64,000 bases of DNA from Vibrio sp. VB16 (GTDB taxonomy: Bacteria; Pseudomonadota; Gammaproteobacteria; Enterobacterales; Vibrionaceae): assembly GCF_015594925.2 (NCBI RefSeq), contig NZ_CP087590.1, forward strand, positions 3,162,001-3,226,000. The letters are read 5' to 3'. How positions within the stretch are numbered: position 1 is the stretch's first letter; every line of letters begins with the position of its first letter. The translations under genes were made by a program, and so were the position numbers. Below, piece by piece: positions 16,591 through 24,242 of this stretch. The notes beneath the pieces are model-generated. The model worked only from the letters and a program-made list of their open reading frames with translations. It did no database searches and was not told the DNA's origin.

Positions 16591-18057
16591 CTAATCCTTC
16601 ACTAGTTTTTCAATCGTGATATTGATGCCCACGGTCTCAATATCATCAAACGCTTTTAGAACCTGCTCAATAAACCGTTTATTTTCAACACCGTGCTTTC
16701 CAAAGATTTTTTCAATTGCTAATAATGATTTAGCTTGCTCACTTTTCTCAGGTACGTGAGACATAATTGATTTATATGTTTCTACCAATGGGTCAGGTAA
16801 TTCATTACCTTTATTAATCATATCAATTACATAATGCATCCAGCCTGCAATTAGCACGGGTTGACATTTAGCGGAAATATGACGTTCTTGAAGTGTTAAA
16901 TATGGGGCAAGCGCACGTTGAGGGAGTTTTTGAGAACCATCCATCGCGATTTGTGCGGTTTTGTGTTTGATGTTTGTGTTGCTGAAACGGGCAATGAGTA
17001 AATTGGCATATTCGTTGAGATCAACGTTTAGATCGGGACTCAGTGATTTAGCTTGTTCATCGAGCATTAACTTCAATGTGACTGATCGAAAATCAGAATC
17101 TTGCATACATTGATAAATAAATTCGTACCCAGCGAGTGACCCATTGTAAGCAAGGAACGAATGGCTACCGTTAAGCATACGAAGCTTCATTTCCTCATAC
17201 GGTAGAACATCACCAACGAGCATTGCACCTGCTTTTTCCCATTGAGGTCGACCTGCTACAAAGTTATCTTCAACCACCCACTGACGGAAATCTTCACAAA
17301 CTACGCCACATGGATCGCGATAACCTGTTTGTTCTTCGATTACGTCAAATTGGTCATCGGTCATCGCGGGAACAATGCGGTCAACCATTGTACTAGGGAA
17401 AGAGACGTTTTCTTCAATCCAATCACTCAGTTCAGAGTCAAGCTTCTTAGCAAAAGCAAGAATGACACTCTTGGTCAAGTGGCCGTTTTCAGGAATATTG
17501 TCACATGACAAAACGCTAAAGGGAGCGAGGCCATTATCACGGCGAATTCGAAGTGCCTCGGTGACCAATCCAATAGCCGACATTGGTACGGTTGGATTGG
17601 CTAAATCATGAATGATTAGCTGATTAGTTTCATCTAGCATTCCCGATTGCGGTGCAGCACAATAACCTTTTTCCGTTATCGTTAATGAAACGATTTTAAC
17701 CTGATCTTCAGTGAGCTTTAGAATTGCTTTTTCAATACCATCTACTGGTGTATGGATCGATTCAGTAATGGTTCGAACAAGACGACTATGTGTTTCTGTT
17801 GCAGACTTCTCAACGACGGTTAACAAATGATCTTGTGCTCGCAAACTGTCTGTTAACTCTGAACCACCAAACATATTAATTTCACAGATACCCCATTTAT
17901 CTTCAGATTGGTCATTTGTTAAATCGTTATAAACGGCTTGATGCCCGCGATGAAATGCACCAAAACCAATATGAACGATATTACTTTTAAGTACTGATCT
18001 ATCGTAGCTTGTTGTTGATGAAAACTTACCGTTTTCTATTTTATTTTGATCTTCCAT
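16591..18057 (-). CDS. Mannitol dehydrogenase family protein, fructuronate-reductase-like
   Basis: The 488-residue enzyme belongs to the polyol-specific long-chain dehydrogenase family, with length and sequence close to D-mannonate oxidoreductase (UxuB). The N-terminal nucleotide-binding segment is VHIGFGAFHRGHQAVY. The catalytic motif K-x4-N-x2-H is visible in KLRMLNGSHSFLAYNG. In the family it interconverts D-fructuronate and D-mannonate with NAD(H). No mannonate dehydratase (UxuA) or uronate isomerase (UxuC) gene lies in the window, so the substrate could differ. It is the first gene of the minus-strand operon, directly below the divergent control region with three GntR-type operator candidates. 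Confidence 0.85.
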   Translation of the reverse strand: MEDQNKIENGKFSSTTSYDRSVLKSNIVHIGFGAFHRGHQAVYNDLTNDQSEDKWGICEINMFGGSELTDSLRAQDHLLTVVEKSATETHSRLVRTITESIHTPVDGIEKAILKLTEDQVKIVSLTITEKGYCAAPQSGMLDETNQLIIHDLANPTVPMSAIGLVTEALRIRRDNGLAPFSVLSCDNIPENGHLTKSVILAFAKKLDSELSDWIEENVSFPSTMVDRIVPAMTDDQFDVIEEQTGYRDPCGVVCEDFRQWVVEDNFVAGRPQWEKAGAMLVGDVLPYEEMKLRMLNGSHSFLAYNGSLAGYEFIYQCMQDSDFRSVTLKLMLDEQAKSLSPDLNVDLNEYANLLIARFSNTNIKHKTAQIAMDGSQKLPQRALAPYLTLQERHISAKCQPVLIAGWMHYVIDMINKGNELPDPLVETYKSIMSHVPEKSEQAKSLLAIEKIFGKHGVENKRFIEQVLKAFDDIETVGINITIEKLVKD

Positions 18058-18139
18058 ACAATCCTATCTTTACAGTCCGAGTGTCGCCTAACTTCAGAAT
18101 TTGTTAGCGCTTCGTTGTTACTGAGAACATTACACTCAA

Positions 18140-18151
18140 TTGGTTGACCTA
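18140..18151. promoter_or_regulatory. Operator candidate A (TTGG-N4-CCTA)
   Basis: TTGGTTGACCTA lies 83 bp upstream of the uxuB-like start and matches the UxuR/ExuR operator core TTGG-N4-CCAA with one change. It lies exactly 20 bp, about two helical turns, from site B. Confidence 0.5.
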
Positions 18152-18159
18152 TCAATATT

Positions 18160-18171
18160 TTGGATGACCAA
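18160..18171. promoter_or_regulatory. Operator candidate B (TTGG-N4-CCAA)
   Basis: TTGGATGACCAA matches the core of known UxuR/ExuR-type operators. It is on the same helical face as site A and would control the minus-strand uronate operon. Confidence 0.6.
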
Positions 18172-18294
18172 TAATTCAATTTTATGACGAAGATCTAAAA
18201 ATAGAATAAAAATAAACAGAAAAAATCAGTATTTTTTTGTTATAAATATATAAATATCAGCACTTTATATCTAATTGTTGATTTCGATCATTAT

Positions 18295-18306
18295 TTGGTT
18301 TACCAA
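18295..18306. promoter_or_regulatory. Operator candidate C (TTGG-N4-CCAA)
   Basis: TTGGTTTACCAA lies about 90 bp before the kdgK start and four bases left of the 18-bp inverted repeat. It is the closest match of the three to a TTGGTATACCAA-type site and probably serves the kdgK-eda promoter. Confidence 0.62.
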
Positions 18307-18309
18307 TAA

Positions 18310-18352
18310 ATCCACCTTTATTAAATCGCTTTGTGATTTAATAAAGGTGGAT
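18310..18352. repeat. Perfect 18-bp inverted repeat before kdgK
   Basis: The arms at 18310-18327 and 18335-18352 are exact reverse complements (begin ATCCACCTTT, end AAAGGTGGAT) with a 7-bp loop. Transcribed, it would give a very stable hairpin 43 bp before the kdgK start. There is no T-run on the plus side. It could be a leader hairpin, a terminator for upstream antisense transcripts, or a protein site. Confidence 0.75.
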
Positions 18353-18395
18353 GAAAATCAAACTAACACATCGAAATAGACACACAGGTATCATT

Positions 18396-19367
18396 ATGAT
18401 CGAAGAAAAAACACACATAGAAAGACCAGCTTTTGCTGAAATACTGAGTTTTGGTGAACCAATGTTCGAATTGAGCCAAGTTAACCTAAACAATAACGGT
18501 GAAGCGGACTTCTTAAGCGGCTTCGGTGGTGATGCATCTAACTTTGCTATTGCTGCTGCGCGACAAGGCGCAAACGTCGGTATGCTCACGCACATGGGAG
18601 ATGATGAATTTGGAAAGAAATTTCTAAATTTGTGGGATAAAGAAAACGTTAATATTTCGACTGTTGTATCTAACCCTAATAGTCATACTGGCGTTTATTT
18701 CATTACGCATGATAAAGACGGGCACCATTTCTCATTCTTACGTAAAGGATCAGCCGCGAGTCTTATCACACCATCACAGTTACCTGTAGAAGCCATTAAA
18801 AGTGCAAAGCTTTTGCATATCACCGCTATTACACAGGCAATCAGTGATACCAGTTGTGACTCCACCTTCAAGGCAATAGAAATTGCATCTGAAAACAAAA
18901 CCTTAACCTCCTACGACACCAACCTACGCTTAAAGCTATGGTCATTAAACCGTGCACGCGCCATCATCAATGAGACGGCTTCACTGGTTGATATCTGCTT
19001 CCCCAGTATTGATGAGGCACAGCTTCTCACTGGTTTAGAACACGAAGACGATATTATCGATTATTACCTCAAAATCGGATCTAAAACGGTCGTTCTTAAA
19101 AAAGGCGCGCAGGGGGCAACAGTAGCCAATGAATCAATCCGCGTATCACTACCACCATTCAAAACGAATCCGTTAGACGCAACCGCCGCAGGTGATTCAT
19201 TTGCTGGCTCATTCTGTACGCATTTCGTTAATGGATATTCATTGGAAGAGTGTTTGAAATTTGCAAACGCCACCGCCTCTATCACCATTACGGGTTATGG
19301 TGCCGTCGCACCACTACCAACACTTGAACAAGTTCTAGATCGCATTGAAAATGGACAATTAAAATGA
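18396..19367 (+). CDS. kdgK: 2-dehydro-3-deoxygluconokinase KdgK
   Basis: The enzyme phosphorylates 2-keto-3-deoxygluconate to KDPG. The ATG at 18396 is chosen because it follows AGG with 7-nt spacing and gives 323 residues, near the family norm. An in-frame ATG at 18351 lies inside the hairpin arm and has no proper ribosome binding site. The protein is a PfkB-type sugar kinase: the glycine-rich GFGGDASNFAIAAARQGANV segment is near the N-terminus and the ATP site DATAAGDSFAGSF with the catalytic Asp is near the C-terminus. Its stop overlaps the eda start by 4 bp (ATGA). The pair feeds uronate breakdown into pyruvate and glyceraldehyde-3-phosphate. Confidence 0.92.
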   Translation: MIEEKTHIERPAFAEILSFGEPMFELSQVNLNNNGEADFLSGFGGDASNFAIAAARQGANVGMLTHMGDDEFGKKFLNLWDKENVNISTVVSNPNSHTGVYFITHDKDGHHFSFLRKGSAASLITPSQLPVEAIKSAKLLHITAITQAISDTSCDSTFKAIEIASENKTLTSYDTNLRLKLWSLNRARAIINETASLVDICFPSIDEAQLLTGLEHEDDIIDYYLKIGSKTVVLKKGAQGATVANESIRVSLPPFKTNPLDATAAGDSFAGSFCTHFVNGYSLEECLKFANATASITITGYGAVAPLPTLEQVLDRIENGQLK

Positions 19368-19990
19368 ATACTTTAGATTCACGTCTCGCTAAATTAAAAG
19401 TGATTCCAGTCATCGTAGTAGATGAAGCGGAAGACATCTTGCCTATTGGTAAGGCTCTATCAGAAAATGGTTTACCAGTAGCAGAAATTACATTCCGTAC
19501 TGCAGCGGCGGCGAATGCCATCGCATTATTGCGTAAAGAATACCCAGACATGTTGATTGGTGCTGGTACAATTTTAAATGAACAGCAATTACTCGCAGCA
19601 AAAGAAGCAGGGGTGGACTTCGTTGTCTCTGCTGGCCTTAACCCAACAACAGTAAAAGCAGCTCACAAGCATAATGTAGCGATTATTGCGGGCGTTAATA
19701 CACCATCACTGATAGAGCAAGCAATGGAGTTAGGCCTTACAACTGTTAAGTTTTTTCCCGCAGAAGCATCTGGTGGTATAAAAATGCTCAAAGCCATGCT
19801 TGCCCCGTACAACCAAATCAAAGTAATGCCAACTGGCGGTATTAATAAAGATAACATTCAAGCGTATCTTGATGTACCTAGCGTCCTTGCTTGTGGCGGA
19901 TCTTGGATGGTTGATCAATCACTAGTTAAGAATAAAGAGTGGGATAAAATGGCTACGTTGATTAGAGAAATTGTGGCGCAACTCAAGTAA
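19364..19990 (+). CDS. eda: KDPG/KHG aldolase Eda
   Basis: The class I aldolase of 208 residues splits 2-keto-3-deoxy-6-phosphogluconate into pyruvate and glyceraldehyde-3-phosphate. The Schiff-base lysine is Lys129 in TTVKFFPAEASGG, and the catalytic Glu41 is in VAEITFRT. The GAGTI segment at about 66-70 belongs to the phosphate/substrate pocket of the family. The gene overlaps kdgK by 4 bp, so both are translated together. This is the end point of the uronate route encoded in both arms of the locus. Confidence 0.95.
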   Translation: MNTLDSRLAKLKVIPVIVVDEAEDILPIGKALSENGLPVAEITFRTAAAANAIALLRKEYPDMLIGAGTILNEQQLLAAKEAGVDFVVSAGLNPTTVKAAHKHNVAIIAGVNTPSLIEQAMELGLTTVKFFPAEASGGIKMLKAMLAPYNQIKVMPTGGINKDNIQAYLDVPSVLACGGSWMVDQSLVKNKEWDKMATLIREIVAQLK

Positions 19991-20026
19991 TGTAAAAAGA
20001 AGCAAAATAGCTCTCTTTTAAACAGA

Positions 20027-20062
20027 GAATAAAGGTTTGGTTTTCGAGCTTAACCTTTATTC
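20027..20062. terminator. Terminator-like hairpin after eda
   Basis: GAATAAAGGTT / AACCTTTATTC form a perfect 11-bp stem with a 14-nt loop, 37 bp after eda and before the convergent LysR gene. No T-run is present, so strength is uncertain. Confidence 0.5.
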
Positions 20063-20145
20063 AATAGGACGTTTTCAAAAATAGTATCCCATAACAACAA
20101 GCCATTTTTCACAGTCTTTTCGGATTAATAACACGCCACACATCC

Positions 20146-21021
20146 TCAAAAATTAAGGTATTTTATGCACAGATCATGAAATGCTTGCGCCTGGGGAGAG
20201 ATCGTTCGGTCAATGAGTCTAAATAACCCTATTTGTCGTTTTAATGGCGGGTCGATAAGCGGAATCCAAATCAACCTTGTTTCATTCGTTGGAAACGCAA
20301 GTTTAGGTAGTGTCGTCACGCCGATTCCAAGCTCTAATACAGAAAAAAGAGACGTTATATTCTCGACGGAGTAGAGCGCGTTTTGACTCAATGTTCGCGC
20401 TGGTGTTGGGTCAAGGAGTGTGCAAGTTCCATTACGAATAAAAGGTTGATCTAGCAACATTTTCCATTCAATACCAGCGGTATGCTGAGCAATAGGATTA
20501 TCACGCAAACAGACCACACCAATAGGATCAGAAATTAAAGGGGTAAAATGTATCTCTTTGTCATCAAGGTGGGAGCAATTTCCCAATGCCAAATCGACGT
20601 CACCCGATAGCAATCGAGCTTCGACACCCGCCGCATTATCATCGATTAAGCTCACTTCAACATTTGGATACCTTTCGCAAAAAGCACCCAGTACGCTCGG
20701 TATTAGTTTTGCAGCGACAGACGGCACACTGGCAATACGAACTCTTCCTTGTTGCCCCGCGGCTGCAGCCATTAAGTCATTGTTCAATGCATTGTAGACA
20801 TTTAAAAACTGAACAATTTTGGGTAGGCATATTACACCGAAAGGAGTGAGGGTCGATTTATTACCAGATTCAAATAAAGGCTGACCTAGGTTGCGTTCTA
20901 GCTCTTTTATTGATGTAGAAAGCGCCGCTTGCGATCGATTTGCTCGATGAGAAGCAGCCCGAAACCCCCCCTCTTCCACCACCAAAACAAAATGATTCAG
21001 TTGTTGAAGTTTAATACTCAT
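20146..21021 (-). CDS. LysR-family regulator of the RidA-ALDH-BCCT operon (candidate)
   Basis: The protein has 291 residues: N-terminal helix-turn-helix (about 1-65, with GGFRAASHRANRSQAALSTS) and a periplasmic-binding-like effector domain. It is divergent from the RidA-like gene, with a 157-bp gap that contains the palindrome GATAA-N7-TTATC, a T-N11-A type LysR site. By this arrangement it probably controls the plus-strand operon to 28.4 kb. The inducer should be the compound taken up by the BCCT transporter or a metabolite of it. The other neighbour, eda, is convergent and probably unrelated. Confidence 0.85.
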   Translation of the reverse strand: MSIKLQQLNHFVLVVEEGGFRAASHRANRSQAALSTSIKELERNLGQPLFESGNKSTLTPFGVICLPKIVQFLNVYNALNNDLMAAAAGQQGRVRIASVPSVAAKLIPSVLGAFCERYPNVEVSLIDDNAAGVEARLLSGDVDLALGNCSHLDDKEIHFTPLISDPIGVVCLRDNPIAQHTAGIEWKMLLDQPFIRNGTCTLLDPTPARTLSQNALYSVENITSLFSVLELGIGVTTLPKLAFPTNETRLIWIPLIDPPLKRQIGLFRLIDRTISPQAQAFHDLCIKYLNF

Positions 21022-21069
21022 GTTTGTGATCCCTTCTTAGTCCTTTGTTTTCCTAGTGCTCAGCCTGAC

Positions 21070-21086
21070 GATAAGTTTAATTTATC
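21070..21086. promoter_or_regulatory. LysR-type operator candidate
   Basis: GATAA-GTTTAAT-TTATC is a palindrome with 5-bp arms and a 7-bp spacer, 49 bp upstream of the LysR start and about 93 bp before the RidA start. This is the expected place for LysR recognition-site binding. Confidence 0.45.
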
Positions 21087-21178
21087 AAATGTACAAAATT
21101 TACCGTTTGATTTATCGTTCGTCAAGACGCAAAATTTAACCAATTCGCAACATTTATGCAACATAGTTGGACAATCAC

Positions 21179-21577
21179 GTGAGCACACAAACAAACAAAC
21201 ACCCAATAAAAACATCTCTTTTTGCCTCTAAAGCACCGCTTGAATGGGCTCTGGTTAACAACGGAACCTTGTATACCGCTCAAATTCCTATTGATCAAAC
21301 TGGCGCGGTTGTTGAAGGGGGCATTGAAGCCCAAACGAGACAAACACTAGACAACCTTGTTCACACTTTAGAGTGTGCTGGTGAAACACTTGATTCTGTT
21401 TTACAGGTACTGATTTACGTCACTGATCGTGAGTATCTCGCCACTGTTAATCAAGTATATGCAGAGTACTTTAACGCGCCCTACCCTAATCGTGCAGCCA
21501 TGGTGGTAGCAGGGCTAGCTCGTGAAGAAATGCTGGTGGAATTTGTTGTGTATGCCAGTGCCTCACAACCGACTTAA
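21179..21577 (+). CDS. RidA-family enamine/imine deaminase-like protein
   Basis: The product has 132 residues from the GTG at 21179; a TTG at 21167 is an alternative. It is a single YjgF/YER057c/UK114 (RidA) domain. The family arginine is present in YPNRAAMVV, which in true RidA positions the carboxylate of the imine substrate, so deaminase activity is plausible. The segment LIYVTDREYLATVNQVYAEYF is typical of the family. Such proteins remove reactive enamines/imines and often sit in amine catabolic operons. It is the first gene of a likely operon with aldehyde dehydrogenase, M19-like protein and BCCT transporter. Confidence 0.82.
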   Translation: MSTQTNKHPIKTSLFASKAPLEWALVNNGTLYTAQIPIDQTGAVVEGGIEAQTRQTLDNLVHTLECAGETLDSVLQVLIYVTDREYLATVNQVYAEYFNAPYPNRAAMVVAGLAREEMLVEFVVYASASQPT

Positions 21578-21640
21578 CACATTATCTCATTAAATTCGCG
21601 GTTGAGGTTTACCTTAATCGATAAGTGAAAGGAACAAACT

Positions 21641-23104
21641 ATGACAATGCTAATCAATAATGTTCACGCTGAAAAAGCACTTTATATCGCAGGTGAGTGG
21701 CACTCAGGCATCAGCACCATTGCCAACATCAACCCTTCAGATATCACTGAAAATTTGGGTCATTTTTCACAAGCAAGCGAAGACCAAGTTCATCAAGCAA
21801 TTGCTGCGGCTAAGCAAGCACAACCCGAATGGGAAAAAACGCCCATTGAACGTAAGCAGACAATATTACAGGCGATTGGCGACGAACTTATTGCGCGTTG
21901 TGACGAGCTTGGCACCTTGTTGTCGCGTGAGGAAGGAAAACCGTTTGCCGAAGGTAGAGGTGAAATCTACCGCGCCGGGCAGTTCTTTCAATATTTTGCA
22001 GCTGAAGTGCTACGCCAAATTGGTGATAACGCGGACTCCGTAAGGCCCGGTGTATCAGTAGAAGTTACCCGCGAAGCTGTTGGTGTCATCGCTATTATCT
22101 CACCTTGGAACTTTCCTACTGCAACAGCAGCGTGGAAGATTGCACCGGCTTTAGCGTTTGGTAACAGCGTTATTTGGAAACCTGCAAACCTAACACCAGC
22201 AAGTGCTGTTGCCTTAACGGAAATCATCCATCGCCAAGGGCTGCCTGCTGGCGTATTTAACCTAGTGTTAGGCAACGGTTCACAGGTAGGTAATGCGCTG
22301 ATTAACTCCCCTGAGATAAATGGCGTGAGCTTCACAGGTTCTGTTGATACAGGTCGGAAAGTGGCCACCGCTACCGCGCCTAATTTTGTTCGTTGCCAAC
22401 TTGAAATGGGCAGCAAAAACGCACTTGTGATTGCTGATGATGCCGACATACAAACCGCAGTTGAAGCCACCATAGCCGGTTCTTTTTCTGGTGCTGGTCA
22501 AAAGTGTACGGCGTCATCTCGCCTTGTAGTCACGGACGGCATTCATGATGCTTTTGTTGATGCGTTAATCAAGAGAATGAGTAGCCTCAAGGTAGGTCAT
22601 GCTTTAGAAGATGGCGTATTTATGGGGCCAGTAGTGGATGGCAAACAACTTGATGCAAACCTTTCATGGGTAGAAAAAGCCCGTCAAAGCGGTGCTGAAC
22701 TAGCCGTTGGAGGCGAACGCCTAGACATGAAACATGATGGTTTTTATATGTCACCAACGCTTTTCCTAGAAACCAAAAACAGTTGGGAAGTGAATCAAGA
22801 AGAAGTCTTTGCCCCTTTGGCTTGCGTTATTCGCGTTGCCGATTTGGATGAAGCCATTGCAACAACCAACGATACACGATTTGGTTTAACTGGTGGGATC
22901 ATCACTCAAAGCCTTCGTTCTAGTGCCCTGTTCAAACAACAAGTCCAAACCGGTTGTGTCATGGTCAACCTACCAACCGCAGGCACAGATTATCACGTCC
23001 CCTTTGGTGGCCGAAAAGAATCTAGCTTTGGTCCTAGAGAGCAAGGCCAATACGCAAAAGAATTCTATACCGTAGTTAAAACTGCCTATCAACGACCTTA
23101 TTAG
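21641..23104 (+). CDS. NAD(P)-dependent aldehyde dehydrogenase
   Basis: This 487-residue protein is a full-length ALDH. It has the oxyanion Asn157 in SPWNFP, the general base Glu255 in LEMGSKNALV and the catalytic Cys289 in GAGQKCTASSR. The last motif and length fit the semialdehyde dehydrogenases for alpha-ketoglutaric semialdehyde or related acids. In the operon it would oxidise an aldehyde arising from an amine or a betaine. A good ribosome binding site (AAAGGAAC) precedes the ATG at 21641; a second ATG lies two codons later. The exact aldehyde is not shown by the sequence. Confidence 0.9.
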   Translation: MTMLINNVHAEKALYIAGEWHSGISTIANINPSDITENLGHFSQASEDQVHQAIAAAKQAQPEWEKTPIERKQTILQAIGDELIARCDELGTLLSREEGKPFAEGRGEIYRAGQFFQYFAAEVLRQIGDNADSVRPGVSVEVTREAVGVIAIISPWNFPTATAAWKIAPALAFGNSVIWKPANLTPASAVALTEIIHRQGLPAGVFNLVLGNGSQVGNALINSPEINGVSFTGSVDTGRKVATATAPNFVRCQLEMGSKNALVIADDADIQTAVEATIAGSFSGAGQKCTASSRLVVTDGIHDAFVDALIKRMSSLKVGHALEDGVFMGPVVDGKQLDANLSWVEKARQSGAELAVGGERLDMKHDGFYMSPTLFLETKNSWEVNQEEVFAPLACVIRVADLDEAIATTNDTRFGLTGGIITQSLRSSALFKQQVQTGCVMVNLPTAGTDYHVPFGGRKESSFGPREQGQYAKEFYTVVKTAYQRPY

Positions 23105-23154
23105 TGTTTCACGTAGAAACCCAAAATAATGAATTGAGTGAGTGAGGAGTTGAT

Positions 23155-24144
23155 ATGTATCAGAAGCGAATAGTGATAGACGGATTGCAATATTGCAACT
23201 GGAATCGAGAGTACTTCCAAACGCTAAAAGCGAGCGGTATCACTGCGGTTCACGTGACCTTGGTTTACCACGAAAATGCACGTGAAACCCTAACACGCTT
23301 TGCCGAATGGAATTTACGTTTTGAACAAAATGCCGATTTAATTATGATCGTTCGCTCCATGGCTGACGTGACAAAAGCGAAACAACTGGGGAAAGTCGGC
23401 GTCTTTTTTGGCGCGCAAAACTGCTCTCCTATCGATGACGAAATTGGCCTAATTGAAGTGATGCGTCAGCAAGGCCTGCTGATCATGCAATTGACTTATA
23501 ACAATCAGAGCCTAATTGCGACTGGATGTTATGAGCAACATGACTCTGGTATCACTCGATTTGGCAAACAAGCTATCGCCGAAATGAATCGAGTGGGCAT
23601 GATTATCGACATGTCACACAGTGCAGAACGGTCAACATTAGAAGCGATTGATCTTTCTTCAAGGCCAATCTGTATCAGCCACGCAAACCCCACATTCGCG
23701 CATCAAGCTCTGCGCAACAAATCTAATGATGTAATCAAAGCACTAACCGTACGTGGCGGCCTACTAGGGTTTAGCCTATATCCATTCCACCTACCCAATG
23801 GCAGCCAGTGTACTTTGGAAGATTTCTGCCAAATGGTGGCATCCACCGCTGATTTAGTTGGTATAGAGCATTTAGCGATTGGCAGTGATTTGTGTCTCAA
23901 TCAACCTCAATCAGTACTGGAATGGATGCGTAATGGGCGATGGTCGAAAGCGATGGATTACGGCGAAGGATCCGCAAATAACGCCGGTTGGCCTGATTCT
24001 CTGCCTTGGTTTTGCGGTAGCGCAGGTATGGAGAATATATATAACGGACTCATTCGCCACGGGTTCAGTGAACCTGAGGCGGGACAAATACTAGGCGACA
24101 ACTGGTTTAATTTCCTTACGCAAGGGCTCGAACCTAGCACGTAA
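23155..24144 (+). CDS. Atypical M19 (membrane/renal dipeptidase-like) protein
   Basis: The protein has 329 residues with the TIM-barrel layout of peptidase family M19. Later family motifs are present: GVFFGAQN, IIDMSHSAERSTLEAI, CISHANP, RNKSNDVIKAL and LAIGSD. The N-terminal zinc motif HxD of true renal dipeptidases is replaced by DGLQYCNWN, so the binuclear zinc site is incomplete. No signal peptide is seen; it is cytoplasmic. This variant resembles, from memory, the dipeptidase-like protein in the Pseudomonas glycine betaine / dimethylglycine gene region (PA5396). An amide- or amine-processing role in betaine-type catabolism is a guess supported by the adjacent BCCT gene. Confidence 0.75.
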   Translation: MYQKRIVIDGLQYCNWNREYFQTLKASGITAVHVTLVYHENARETLTRFAEWNLRFEQNADLIMIVRSMADVTKAKQLGKVGVFFGAQNCSPIDDEIGLIEVMRQQGLLIMQLTYNNQSLIATGCYEQHDSGITRFGKQAIAEMNRVGMIIDMSHSAERSTLEAIDLSSRPICISHANPTFAHQALRNKSNDVIKALTVRGGLLGFSLYPFHLPNGSQCTLEDFCQMVASTADLVGIEHLAIGSDLCLNQPQSVLEWMRNGRWSKAMDYGEGSANNAGWPDSLPWFCGSAGMENIYNGLIRHGFSEPEAGQILGDNWFNFLTQGLEPST

Positions 24145-24242
24145 TACAGTAACTCGAACAAGGAATGGTCTACTTCTCATAATAAAAACAAGGTAGACGT
24201 TAACTAACATTTGCATTAGCAAAAAACGACTGGAGTCAGAGT

